Origin: Eggerthella timonensis
GTDB lineage: Bacteria > Actinomycetota > Coriobacteriia > Coriobacteriales > Eggerthellaceae
Length of the DNA stretch: 64,000 bases
Assembly (NCBI RefSeq): GCF_900184265.1
Contig: NZ_FXXA01000002.1
Span: forward strand, 2,404,539-2,468,538
Direction of reading: 5' to 3'
The position numbers and the translations under genes are program-made. Of the stretch, positions 8,460 to 16,865 are shown in pieces (position 1 is the stretch's first letter; each line of letters starts with the position of its first letter). The notes beneath the pieces are model-generated. The model saw only the letters and a list, made by a program, of their open reading frames with translations, did no database searches and was not told where the DNA came from.

Positions 8460-9428
8460 TTATGGGGCTGGGTCACCGGGTGGTACGAATTTGGTACGAA
8501 TTATGCTCATGGTTTTTTCGCGTGCGATGATCGTGGAGGGCTGCCAATCGAACAGCTCCCTTAAGATCTCGGCGAACTCGGCCACCAGGGCGTTTCCCCT
8601 CGCCTTCGGCCAGAAGGCGTAGTACTCGCTCGCCGAGTGCCCATTCGCGTCGTGGAGGGGGATCCGCCTTATGATGCTGCCCGCAGCCTCCGATTTCTCT
8701 CGCGATTCCGTCGGGAGCCAGCCGCGGTTTCCCGCCACCATCATGCGGCCTTTGTCCGTGCTTGACGCGCGGATGAGCTCCCCGTCGAAGTTCATCACGT
8801 CGCGCCACCAGGAGGCTTCGGTTTCGAAGCGCGATCGCTCGCACACGATAATGCAAGGTAGATCGCAAAGCGCCCCGCAGGTCGCATGGTCGTCCCGGGC
8901 GTGCGCGCTCGCCTCGGACACCTCGGCGTAGCGGTAGCACGTTTCAAGATGGACGTTCTCCCAGTCGGGCGAGAGGGATCTGCGCCTGTCGTTGAACACA
9001 AGGTCGACCTTGCCTTCGAGGGCGTCGCGGTAGAGCTGGTCGTGGCTGCCGGCGACGGCGGCTACCTCGCATCCGGGGTGCCTGCGGGCGAAGGCGGCAA
9101 CCGCGCCCGCCACCTCCCAGCCGTCGTAGCGGTTGAGGTACCCCACGGTGAGCCGGCGGGGCTTGCCGTGGGCGACGTCGTAGGCTTCCGCCTCGATCTC
9201 CGACAGCTGGGCGAGGACGGTCGCCCCCTTGCGCGCCAGAAGCGCTCCCGCCTGCGTGGGGGAGAAGCGCCTGCCGCGCCGCTCGAGCAGCTCGCAGCCC
9301 AGGTTCGTCTCGAGTGCCCTGATCTGCTGGGAGATCGCCGACTGGGATATCCGGCATTCCTCCGCCGCTTTGGTGAAGCTGCCGAGCCTTACCACGGCGC
9401 AGAAATAGGCGAGCTGGCGTGAGTCCAT
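8460..9428 (-). CDS. LysR-family transcriptional regulator
   Basis: This 322-residue protein has the LysR winged helix-turn-helix at residues 2-60 (AYFCAVVRLGSFTKAAEE ... SQSAISQQIRALE) and a periplasmic-binding-protein-like effector domain from about residue 90. It is divergent from an SDR/aldo-keto reductase pair, with a 9-bp inverted repeat between them that fits a LysR binding site. The last 15 or so codons cover two copies of GGTACGAATT and look added on compared with the rest of the domain. The effector is unknown. Confidence 0.9.
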   Translation of the reverse strand: MDSRQLAYFCAVVRLGSFTKAAEECRISQSAISQQIRALETNLGCELLERRGRRFSPTQAGALLARKGATVLAQLSEIEAEAYDVAHGKPRRLTVGYLNRYDGWEVAGAVAAFARRHPGCEVAAVAGSHDQLYRDALEGKVDLVFNDRRRSLSPDWENVHLETCYRYAEVSEASAHARDDHATCGALCDLPCIIVCERSRFETEASWWRDVMNFDGELIRASSTDKGRMMVAGNRGWLPTESREKSEAAGSIIRRIPLHDANGHSASEYYAFWPKARGNALVAEFAEILRELFDWQPSTIIAREKTMSIIRTKFVPPGDPAP

Positions 9429-9463
9429 GAGGAGCCCTTTCCGGGGATGAATAAGTCTAGCTT

Positions 9464-9505
9464 ATTATACAGGTGCAATAATCGAATTGTTAATTTGATT
9501 ATTGC
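9464..9505. promoter_or_regulatory. LysR operator and divergent promoter
   Basis: GCAATAATC (9475-9483) and GATTATTGC (9497-9505) are perfect inverted arms with a 13-base spacer, the usual LysR recognition geometry. A TATAAT for the regulator gene reads on the minus strand at 9464-9469, so the regulator probably represses itself. Regulation is inferred from the layout. Confidence 0.65.
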
Positions 9506-9549
9506 GGGATATGCTTACCTCGTGAAAGACGGAGAGGAAGGCAGGTCCT

Positions 9550-10380
9550 GTGGATAAGAACGTCGTCTTGTGGATGGGCGCGGGGCAGATCGGGATGGCC
9601 ATCGCGCGGCGCATCGGGTATGGGAAGAAGATCCTCGTGGGGGACAAGGACCCCGCGAACGCCGAGGCCATGGCAAGGGCGATGGGCGAAGCGGGCTTCG
9701 ATTGCGAATGGACGGAGGCGGATCTCGCCAGCCGCGAGTCCATCTTGGCGTTCATCGAAAGGGGGCGGGGGCTCGGCGGCATCGAGTTTTTCGTCAACGC
9801 GGCGGGCGTGTCGCCCAGTCAGGCGCCGGTCGAGGCCATCTTGAGGGTGGACCTGTACGGCACGGCGGTGCTGCTGGAAGAGGTGGGCAGGGTCATCATG
9901 TCCGGCGGTGCGGGCGTCACCATCTCTAGCCAGTCGGGCAAGCGCATGCCGCAGCTGAGCGCCGAGGAGGATCGGCTGCTTGCGATCACGCCTTGCGAGG
10001 AGCTGCTATCGCTCGACCTGCTTCAGTGCGAAAACGTGCGCGACACGCTGCACGCCTACCAGCTGGCGAAGCGCTGCAACGAGAAGCGCGTCATGCGCGA
10101 GGCGGTGCGCTGGGGCGAGCGCGGCGCGCGCATCAACTCCATCAGCCCGGGCATCATCGTGACGCCGCTCGCCGTCGACGAGCTCAACGGCCCGCGCGGC
10201 GGTTTCTACAAGAACATGTTCGCCAAATGCCCGGCCGGGCGCGCCGGGACCGCGGACGAGGTGGGCGCGCTCGCCGAGCTGATCATGAGCCCTCGGGGCG
10301 CGTTCATCACCGGCAGCGACTTCCTCATCGACGGCGGCGCCACCGCCAGCTACTACTACGGCCCGCTTCGGCCGGAATAG
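9550..10380 (+). CDS. SDR-family NAD(P)-dependent oxidoreductase
   Basis: A 276-residue short-chain dehydrogenase starting at GTG with GAGAGGAAGG upstream. It shows the nucleotide loop MGAGQIG (10-15), the NAAG motif (83-86), the catalytic serine region ISSQSGK (S127/S129) and Y170-x3-K174, plus the C-terminal SPGIIVTPL and SDFLIDGG blocks. It oxidises or reduces an alcohol/ketone pair; in Eggerthella some SDRs are bile-acid hydroxysteroid dehydrogenases, but nothing here proves a steroid substrate. It leads an apparent two-gene unit with the aldo/keto reductase and is divergent from the LysR regulator. Confidence 0.88.
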   Translation: MDKNVVLWMGAGQIGMAIARRIGYGKKILVGDKDPANAEAMARAMGEAGFDCEWTEADLASRESILAFIERGRGLGGIEFFVNAAGVSPSQAPVEAILRVDLYGTAVLLEEVGRVIMSGGAGVTISSQSGKRMPQLSAEEDRLLAITPCEELLSLDLLQCENVRDTLHAYQLAKRCNEKRVMREAVRWGERGARINSISPGIIVTPLAVDELNGPRGGFYKNMFAKCPAGRAGTADEVGALAELIMSPRGAFITGSDFLIDGGATASYYYGPLRPE

Positions 10381-10504
10381 AGACGGCGGATGGGCGACGA
10401 GCGACTTGCGCGGAACCGTCTACCAGCCTGCGCTTGTGTATACGACCGACTCGTGCGCTGCCGGCTGATATGGCGAGGGAATTCAAAAAGGGAGGGCGAA
10501 CAAG

Positions 10505-11482
10505 ATGCAATTACGTAGGTTGGGCAATAGCGGGCTGCGCGTCTCGGCGGTCGGCCTGGGGTGCATGGGCGTCACCCACGCCAGCGGCGCGCCCATGCGC
10601 ATTGACGAGGGCGCAAAGGTGATACGGGAAGCCTACGAGATGGGCTATACCTTCTTCGACACCGCCGAGTGCTACACGGGCACGTATCCAGACGGCTCCA
10701 CCGCCTACAACGAGGAGGCGGTGGGCGAGGCTTTGAGGCCTGTGCGGGACGGCGTTGCCATCGCCACCAAGTGCGGCGTCAGGCACGGGGGCGATCGTTT
10801 GATTCTGGACAGCAGCCCTGCGGCTATCCGGCGATCGCTCGAGGGCAGCCTGAGGCGTCTGGGGATCGAATGCGTCGACCTGTACTACCAGCACCGCATC
10901 GACCCCGAGGTGGAGCCGGAGACGGTGGCAGAAACGATGGCGGAACTGATCAGGGAGGGCAAGATCAAGTCTTGGGGCATCTCGGAAGCAAGCGAGGATT
11001 ACCTGCGGCGCGCCCATGCGGTCTGCCCGGTCGCCGCCATCCAAAACCGCTACTCGATGATGGCCCGCTGGCATGAGGGGCTGTTTTCCGCGGTGGAGGA
11101 GCTCGGCATCGCCTTCGTCGCCTTCTCCCCTATGGCAAACGGTTTTTTGACGGGACGGTACGGCTCGGACAGCACATTCGAGCAGGGAGCGGACTTTCGC
11201 AGCGGCATGCCACAGTACACGAAAGAGGGCTTTGAGAAAGGGCGCGATCTGCTGGAGATGCTGAAAGCGATGGCGGGGGAGAAGGGCGCGACGCCGGCGC
11301 AAATCTCGCTGTCTTGGATGCTATGCAAGAAACCTTGCATCATCCCCATTCCGGGCAGCAGGAAGCCGGATCGCCTACGTGAGAACCTCGGGGCGGCGGA
11401 AATCGCTTTGAGCGACAGCGAGGTCGCCGCGATCGATGCGAAGCTGGACACGATGGATCTGCCGGTATTCGGAGGGCACTGA
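10505..11482 (+). CDS. Aldo/keto reductase
   Basis: A 325-residue cytoplasmic NADPH-dependent reductase with the full catalytic tetrad: D52 and Y57 in FFDTAECYTG, K89 in IATKCGV and H130 in YYQHRID. The C-terminal NADPH-binding block IIPIPGSRKPDRLREN is intact. It lies 124 bases after the SDR gene on the same strand, and a LysR regulator lies upstream, suggesting that SDR and AKR act in one carbonyl/alcohol conversion. The substrate cannot be read from sequence. Confidence 0.92.
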   Translation: MQLRRLGNSGLRVSAVGLGCMGVTHASGAPMRIDEGAKVIREAYEMGYTFFDTAECYTGTYPDGSTAYNEEAVGEALRPVRDGVAIATKCGVRHGGDRLILDSSPAAIRRSLEGSLRRLGIECVDLYYQHRIDPEVEPETVAETMAELIREGKIKSWGISEASEDYLRRAHAVCPVAAIQNRYSMMARWHEGLFSAVEELGIAFVAFSPMANGFLTGRYGSDSTFEQGADFRSGMPQYTKEGFEKGRDLLEMLKAMAGEKGATPAQISLSWMLCKKPCIIPIPGSRKPDRLRENLGAAEIALSDSEVAAIDAKLDTMDLPVFGGH

Positions 11483-11590
11483 GCGGCAAGGCATGGCGCT
11501 CGTTCGAGCGATGGTTTCCTCCTGATTGCGGGGCGAGGGGGGGTACGTCAACGCGGTCGTCGCGATTGTCTGCGGAATAGCCAGTGAATC

Positions 11591-11621
11591 TTGACCGGGG
11601 CGCCAATGTTCGTGGTAAGAT
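11591..11621 (+). promoter_or_regulatory. Promoter of the Abi RNA/protein unit
   Basis: TTGACC at 11591-11596 and TAAGAT at 11616-11621 with a 19-base spacer form a plausible sigma-70 promoter. It would start transcription just before the hairpin RNA that precedes the Abi gene. Confidence 0.5.
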
Positions 11622-11625
11622 GGCC

Positions 11626-11672
11626 CCAGTAAGCCCGCCCGGCCTCTCAGCGATGCACACTGGCGGGTTTTC
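11626..11672 (+). ncRNA. Candidate abiF-type structured RNA upstream of an Abi_2 gene
   Basis: AAGCCCGCC (11631-11639) pairs with GGCGGGTTT (11662-11670), one G-U included, around a 22-base loop that contains CTCTCAGCGATGCACAC; a T-run follows. The layout of promoter, short hairpin with CTCT and ATGCAC in the loop, then an Abi_2 gene about 25 bases later matches my recollection of the Rfam abiF RNA motif. The hairpin is directly visible; the family assignment needs a covariance search. It may act as an RNA antitoxin, an attenuator, or both. Confidence 0.6.
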
Positions 11673-11695
11673 GCCTATTTGAAGGACTTTAGCCC

Positions 11696-12751
11696 ATGGA
11701 GTACGCGAAGCCGTTTCTCACGTTCGAGCAGCAGGCCGACCTTCTCATGAAGGATCGAGGCATGGCTGCAGACCGTGACGTGCTCATCCGTCATCTTCAA
11801 GATGTGGGCTACTATCGTCTGAGCGGCTACTGGCACCTCTACAAAAAGCGCGACTCCGACGAGTTTTGGGAGGGCACAACGTTCCAACGCGTCTGGGATA
11901 CCTACGTGTTCGATCGGCAGTTCCGCCTGGTGGTTCTCGACGCGGTAGAGCGCGTCGAGGTTTACATGCGTACGCAGCTCGCGTACCTCCTCGCGGAGCG
12001 AACCGGCCCATTCGGCTTCCTCGACAACGCAAACCTCCCCCGTCTCAGCACGGATCGGTACGAGCGGTTCATGGCAAAGTGCAGGGAGGCCTACGAGCGC
12101 GCAAGGGGCGGCGAGCCCTTCGCAAAGCACTTCCACGGCGCGTACGGCGACGTGCACGACCTGCCGCCGTACTGGATGCTTGCGAACGTCATGGATTTCG
12201 GCATGGTGGTCACGCTCTTCAGGGGCTCTCCTGTGGAGGTCAGGCAGCGCATCGCCGGCGACCTGGGTGTGAGCGCCAAAGTTCTCGACTCGTGGCTCGT
12301 GACAGTCAACACCGTACGCAACATCTGCGCCCATCACGGCCGTCTGTGGAACAGGGTTATCGGCAACCCGCCCATGATCCCGAAGGCGTCGGAATGGCAC
12401 GAGCCCTACGAGGTGGGAAACGCCAAGATGTTCGGCACGCTCACCGTGTTGAGCTATCTGCTTAAGCGCGTCGCCCCCGACGCGGGCTGGCGCAAGCGGC
12501 TATTGGACATGGTCCTCGGGCTCTCGTTGCGCAACCAGGAGCGTATGGGCTTTGCGGACGGCTGGCGCACGTGCCCGCTCTGGAAACCGTACCTGCTCAC
12601 GGCCGAGGGCGGTTCCGCGTCAGGCGCGTGGACGATCCGAACGGGCCGGAGTCTGCGTGCCGATCGAAAAACGACCCTGTCGACGGGATCGACGGCAGGG
12701 TCGTTTTCGGAGCGAAGGGCATTTCAATCCCGGTTCGATGCCGGGCTCTAG
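11696..12751 (+). CDS. Abi_2 family (AbiD/AbiF-type) abortive infection protein with HEPN motif
   Basis: This 351-residue protein carries the family landmarks: YYRLSGYW at 39-46, the region around QFRLVVLDAVERVEVYMR (75-92) and the diagnostic RNICAHHGRLWNR at 208-220, where R208-x4-H213 is the HEPN RNase signature. Family members such as lactococcal AbiD and AbiF give phage resistance by abortive infection, presumably through RNA cleavage. The recognisable core ends near PLWKPYL (residue 300). The last 50 residues are atypical and are encoded across a transcription-terminator-like hairpin. GAAGGA lies nine bases upstream of the ATG, after the structured RNA. Its stop overlaps that of the convergent flavoreductase gene by four bases. 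Likely mobile defence cargo. Confidence 0.88.
   Translation: MEYAKPFLTFEQQADLLMKDRGMAADRDVLIRHLQDVGYYRLSGYWHLYKKRDSDEFWEGTTFQRVWDTYVFDRQFRLVVLDAVERVEVYMRTQLAYLLAERTGPFGFLDNANLPRLSTDRYERFMAKCREAYERARGGEPFAKHFHGAYGDVHDLPPYWMLANVMDFGMVVTLFRGSPVEVRQRIAGDLGVSAKVLDSWLVTVNTVRNICAHHGRLWNRVIGNPPMIPKASEWHEPYEVGNAKMFGTLTVLSYLLKRVAPDAGWRKRLLDMVLGLSLRNQERMGFADGWRTCPLWKPYLLTAEGGSASGAWTIRTGRSLRADRKTTLSTGSTAGSFSERRAFQSRFDAGL
12669..12704. terminator. Bidirectional terminator inside the 3' end of the Abi reading frame
   Basis: ACGACCCTG and CAGGGTCGT form a 9-bp stem with A-runs before and T-runs after, so it can terminate in both directions. It lies before the Abi stop codon, which is unusual; it also lies just after the end of the convergent flavoreductase gene. 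Confidence 0.65.
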
Positions 12752-12756
12752 CACCA
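12729..12756 (+). repeat. tRNA 3'-half-like sequence (possible attachment-site remnant)
   Basis: CCCGG, loop TTCGATG and CCGGG form a perfect T-arm with the invariant GTTCRANNC pattern. It is followed at the correct distance by a 7-base acceptor strand (CTCTAGC), a discriminator A and CCA. No 5' half (GCTAGAG) exists upstream, so it is not a tRNA gene. Such 3' halves are what integrative elements leave at one end. Chance resemblance is not excluded. Confidence 0.4.
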
Positions 12757-14295
12757 GCTTTCCGCTTGGGCTGCGTTCTGGCCTGCCAGGGAGCCGTTGA
12801 CGAGGCAGTCCGCGATGGAGCACGAGCCGAGCCGGCACGCTCCGTGCACGCCGCCGGTTGCTTCCCCTGCCGCGAACAGGCCTTCGATCGGTTGGAGGGA
12901 GATGTCGATGACGCGGCAATCCGCATCGGTTTTCACGCCGCCCATGCAGTGGTGGACTCGGGGCCAAACGCGCGTCACGCAATAGGGAGGCTCTTCGACC
13001 GGGAGGGCGTCTTCGGGAATCGCCTTGCCGAAATCCTCGTCGACCTTGTTGGCGACGAACGTGTTGTAGCGGGCTATCTCGGTTTGCAGGGCTTCGAGCG
13101 GGATGTCGAACCTTTCGGCGATCTCCTCGATCGAGTCTATCCGCCACGTGCATCCGGCATCGATGCATTTCTCCAGGTACTCCAACGACCATTCCGGCAG
13201 ATTGCGTTCGTCGACGATCTGGATCAGCGGCTCCTCGTTCGCGAGGATCGCATCGCAGTAGCGCTTTCGGTCGGTCAGCTCGTTCACGATGCGCTTGCCG
13301 GTTTGAGGGGCCACGACGGGCCCGTAGGGAAATCCCGCGTCGATGTAGGTGCCGTCGGGGCCGTAGGTCTCAAGGTCGGGGCTGCACCAGGGCCCCAGCT
13401 GGATCCAATCCATGTGGACGGCCAGGGCGTCGGCATGCAGGGCCGGCTCCAAAGCCTCCCTGTTCGCGCCGGAGCGATTGGTGTCCCCAACCGTTTCGTC
13501 GAGCCTCGGATCGTGCTGCATCCGCCACGCGACATCTCCTCCAAAGCCGCCGGTCGCCAGCACGACCCCTTTCCTCGCTTTGATGTTGATGCATTGCCCG
13601 TGGGGGCTGTCGGAGCGTTCCTGGGTCTCGTTGTTCTTCACGACCTTGGCTCCGATGACGCGGCCTTCGTCGTTTTTGACGAGTTCGGTAAGCAGAAGGT
13701 GGCATTCGACCTCCAGGCCCTTCGCGTTCGCCTCGGTTCTGAGGGCCCCGACGATCGCGGCGCCCGCGCCCTCCGCTTTGAGCGTGCGGCGGATGGAATG
13801 CCCGCCGTAGGGCAGCACCTCGGTTTTGCCCTCGCCGTCTTGCACCCACGTAACGCCAAGGTCGTTCAACCACTCGTAGATGCCGTTCGTGCTCTCCGCG
13901 ATCGTGCGGCACTTCTCGACGTCGTTGATATACAGGCCCGCCACGAGCATGTCGTTGACGTAGGCGTCGACGGAGTCTTCTATCCCATGCTCTTTTTGCG
14001 CCGACGAGCCGCACACGCCGAAATCGCCGTCGCATTTGAGGGAGTTCCCCCCGTCGCTTCCGCGTTTGTCGATGAGCAGCACCTCGGCGCCGGCATCGTG
14101 CGCATGCAGGGCTGCGGAGTACCCGGCGAAGCCGCTTCCGACGACGAGGACGTCGGTTTCCCGGTCCCATGCGACCGAGTCGGCATATGCTTCGGATGCG
14201 CATGCGGTAATGCTCGCAGAGCCGACGATGCCGGCGCCCAGAAGGGCGCTCCCCTTGAGAAAGCTCCTGCGCGACAAACTCTTCAATCCAGACAT
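12748..14295 (-). CDS. Tat-exported FAD-dependent fumarate/urocanate reductase-like flavoprotein
   Basis: The ATG at 14295 (MSGLKSLSRRSFLKG) follows GAGAGGGG and yields 515 residues with a Tat signal and a lipobox-like ITAC. The FAD motif VVGSGFAG follows. Unlike the other two flavoreductases in the window it keeps the active-site signatures of the fumarate/urocanate reductase family: VHHCMGGVKTD (H448/H449) and CRLGS (R488), plus GLFAAGEATGGVHG for FAD. It lacks haem and FMN domains. The likely job is anaerobic reduction of an alpha,beta-unsaturated acid outside the membrane, using electrons from a separate donor. The LuxR regulator gene lies 139 bases upstream on the same strand. Confidence 0.9.
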   Translation of the reverse strand: MSGLKSLSRRSFLKGSALLGAGIVGSASITACASEAYADSVAWDRETDVLVVGSGFAGYSAALHAHDAGAEVLLIDKRGSDGGNSLKCDGDFGVCGSSAQKEHGIEDSVDAYVNDMLVAGLYINDVEKCRTIAESTNGIYEWLNDLGVTWVQDGEGKTEVLPYGGHSIRRTLKAEGAGAAIVGALRTEANAKGLEVECHLLLTELVKNDEGRVIGAKVVKNNETQERSDSPHGQCINIKARKGVVLATGGFGGDVAWRMQHDPRLDETVGDTNRSGANREALEPALHADALAVHMDWIQLGPWCSPDLETYGPDGTYIDAGFPYGPVVAPQTGKRIVNELTDRKRYCDAILANEEPLIQIVDERNLPEWSLEYLEKCIDAGCTWRIDSIEEIAERFDIPLEALQTEIARYNTFVANKVDEDFGKAIPEDALPVEEPPYCVTRVWPRVHHCMGGVKTDADCRVIDISLQPIEGLFAAGEATGGVHGACRLGSCSIADCLVNGSLAGQNAAQAESWC

Positions 14296-14434
14296 TGATC
14301 TGCCCCTCTCTCTTTTCGTGCAACCTGTCTTGGCTTCCAATCTCCATCGAGTATTGCAAGTTCTGCCGAAAACAGGGTGCAGAAAGTGAGGGATCTTCGT
14401 ACCCCATAATGAGGGATTTAGGCATCATGCCTGA

Positions 14435-15868
14435 TCAATTGCTACGAGAGTTCACGAACTTGATAATGTCCTGCCTGTTGTGGATCCCGAGCTTGCGGTA
14501 GATACGCTTCGTGTGCGTGCGCACGGTCTCCGGCGATACGTACAGCATCTCGGCTATCGTTTTCGAGGTGTAGCCCTGGGATATCAGCAAGACGATTTCC
14601 GTTTCGCGCGCGGTGAGCTCCTTTTCGTCCGCCACGTGCGACAGTATCTCGTAGTTCGAGGTGCTTTTGGCTGATTCGAGGATCGCTTCGCTGAGCGCGG
14701 GGGCGTAGCGCACGAAAAACACGAAGGCCACGATGATCAACGCGAAGGCCAGCATCAGGAGCACCTCTTCGCGGTAGGTGGAGACGGCCGCTTCCTCAAG
14801 CTGGAGAAGGATGGGGAGCACCGTGCCCACGACGGCCACCATGAGCACGTTGATCGGCAGATACAGTACGCTGAACGCGGTGACGCTCGACACTTGGGAG
14901 TTGCGGGCGACGCTTGCCGTGAATATCCAGAGAAGCAGCTTGAAGCACATGAAGCACGCCGCCAAGACAGCCGCCGCCCCCTCTTCGCTGGGAAACGCCC
15001 CCAAGGCGGCGGCGAACAGGCATCCGAAGAACGCTACGGCGATAGTCGACCACGCGACGATGAAGGCATGGTCGTGGTTCTTGCTCTGCGAGCTTATGGC
15101 AAGCGCCGCAGACAGCAAAACCACGCACGTGATCGAAGTGGAGACCGCCACCCACTGCGTGAAGGGAGCCGTGATCGCGCGGCTGCCGCTGTAGTTGACG
15201 AAGTCGTGGGCGAACGCCGCCGTGCAGAAAAAGACGCCGCACACGATGAAGGTGGGGATTTGGGCATTCTCCAAATCGGCCAATCGGCTCGAGGTCGGCG
15301 GGTCGCCATCGTCCCTGTTCGCCGAAAGCTGCCACAGTATGCTCGTGATGGGCGGCGTGGCGATTATGATCGCGCTGCCGATGGGCTCGGGCAGCAGGCT
15401 GCACAGGGTTATGGCGATTCCCATCGCGAACGAGAGGAGGGGGACCATCATGCCGAATCGAGCGGATTCTTGGATTATCGTACGCCCCCATGCGAAGGTG
15501 ATGACGATGAACCAGAGTATGGGGGCCGTGCTCGCGCAGAGCCGCGCTATCCAAAATGCCAGGCCTTCGCTTCTGAAGGGGATCAGGAAGAGCGCGACGC
15601 CGAGGCTGGCGACAAACGAAAGAGCCGGCACGAGCCAGCTCTTTTCTCTGAAGAGAGATTCGACGCGCTTTCGCTTGGCGAATAAAAGGGCGATGACCGT
15701 GACGGCAACGGCGCAGTAGGCGGCGAATGCGGCAAATGCGCCGTTGCTCGTTCCGGCTTGCAGGGAAATGAAGTAGTCGACGCGCGTGATGTCGACCGTC
15801 GACCAGTAAAACGCCATCCCGAAGACGATAGTCAGGCAACGAGCGGTATTCGGTCGAGCGGTCGACAC
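14435..15868 (-). CDS. LuxR-type transcriptional regulator with multi-span membrane domain
   Basis: A 477-residue protein: about 390 residues with ten or more hydrophobic segments, then a C-terminal LuxR domain (LTARETEIVLLISQGYTSKTIAEMLYVSPETVRTH in two parts, ending RKLGIHNRQDIIKFV). It belongs to the same family as the regulators at 3070 and 29586. It starts 13 bases after the guaA stop, so its transcription may depend on guaA read-through or an internal promoter. Two ATCCCTCA repeats between it and the flavoreductase downstream (14387-14417) may be its targets. Confidence 0.88.
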   Translation of the reverse strand: MSTARPNTARCLTIVFGMAFYWSTVDITRVDYFISLQAGTSNGAFAAFAAYCAVAVTVIALLFAKRKRVESLFREKSWLVPALSFVASLGVALFLIPFRSEGLAFWIARLCASTAPILWFIVITFAWGRTIIQESARFGMMVPLLSFAMGIAITLCSLLPEPIGSAIIIATPPITSILWQLSANRDDGDPPTSSRLADLENAQIPTFIVCGVFFCTAAFAHDFVNYSGSRAITAPFTQWVAVSTSITCVVLLSAALAISSQSKNHDHAFIVAWSTIAVAFFGCLFAAALGAFPSEEGAAAVLAACFMCFKLLLWIFTASVARNSQVSSVTAFSVLYLPINVLMVAVVGTVLPILLQLEEAAVSTYREEVLLMLAFALIIVAFVFFVRYAPALSEAILESAKSTSNYEILSHVADEKELTARETEIVLLISQGYTSKTIAEMLYVSPETVRTHTKRIYRKLGIHNRQDIIKFVNSRSN

Positions 15869-15881
15869 TGCTGCGAGACGC

Positions 15882-16865
15882 CTATTCCCACTCGATGGTG
15901 CCGATGGGCTTGGGGGTGAGGTCGTAGCACACGCGGCAGATGCCGGGGACTTCGGCGAGGATCCTGGCGGTGATCTTCTTCAGCAGCGCCCAATCCAGCT
16001 CGGGAACCTCCGCCGTCATGGCATCCACCGTGTTCACCGCGCGGATGATGGCGGGCCACTCGAAGGCGCGCACGCCGTCGCGGACGCCGGTGGCGCGGAA
16101 GTCGGGGACGCTCACGAAGTACTGCCACACCTTGCCCTCGAGGCCGGCCGCGGCGAACTCGTCGCGCAGGATGGCGTCGGCCTCGCGCAGCGCCTCGAGG
16201 CGGTCGCGCGTGATGGCACCGAGGCAGCGCACGCCCAGGCCCGGGCCCGGGAACGGCTGGCGCTCGACCATGCCCTCGGGGAGCCCCAGCTCGCGGCCGA
16301 TGACGCGCACCTCGTCCTTGTACAGCAGCTTCACGGGCTCGCACAGCTCGAACTGCAGATCGTCGGGCAGGCCGCCCACGTTGTGGTGCGCCTTCACGCC
16401 GTCGGACTCCAGGATGTCGGGGTAGATGGTGCCCTGCGCGAGGAAGCTCACCTCGTCGCCCACCTTGCGGGCCTCCTCCTCGAACACGCGGATGAACTCG
16501 GCGCCGATGATCTTGCGCTTCGCCTCGGGCTCGGCCACGTCGTCGAGCAGCGCGAGGAAGCGGTCCGTGGCGTCGACGTACACGAGGTTCGCGTCGAGCT
16601 GGTTCTGGAACACGTCCACCACCTGCTCGCTCTCGCCCTTGCGCATGAGGCCGTGGTTCACGTGCACGCAGATGAGCTGCTTGCCGATGGCCTTGATCAA
16701 GAGCGCCGCCACCACGGACGAGTCCACGCCGCCGGACAGCGCCAGCAGCACCTTCTGGTCGCCTACCTGGGCGCGCACGGCTTCCACTTGCTCGTCGATG
16801 AACGCGGTCGCCAGCTCGGGCGTGGTAATTCGCTCCATGTCTTCAGGGCGCTTGTTGGGATCCAT
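15882..16865 (-). CDS. guaA: GMP synthase, ATP-pyrophosphatase subunit (no amidotransferase domain)
   Basis: This 327-residue protein converts XMP to GMP in purine synthesis. The PP-loop LALSGGVDSS (44-50) and the dimerisation/XMP-binding C-terminus (RQPFPGPGLGVRC ... KPIGTIEWE) are complete. The usual bacterial GuaA is about 510-525 residues with an N-terminal class I glutamine amidotransferase domain; that domain is absent here and no GATase gene is adjacent. The product therefore corresponds to the split GuaAb subunit, needing a separate glutaminase or free ammonia. The ATG is preceded by AGGAGGACTTCC-like sequence in the right place. Confidence 0.93.
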   Translation of the reverse strand: MDPNKRPEDMERITTPELATAFIDEQVEAVRAQVGDQKVLLALSGGVDSSVVAALLIKAIGKQLICVHVNHGLMRKGESEQVVDVFQNQLDANLVYVDATDRFLALLDDVAEPEAKRKIIGAEFIRVFEEEARKVGDEVSFLAQGTIYPDILESDGVKAHHNVGGLPDDLQFELCEPVKLLYKDEVRVIGRELGLPEGMVERQPFPGPGLGVRCLGAITRDRLEALREADAILRDEFAAAGLEGKVWQYFVSVPDFRATGVRDGVRAFEWPAIIRAVNTVDAMTAEVPELDWALLKKITARILAEVPGICRVCYDLTPKPIGTIEWE

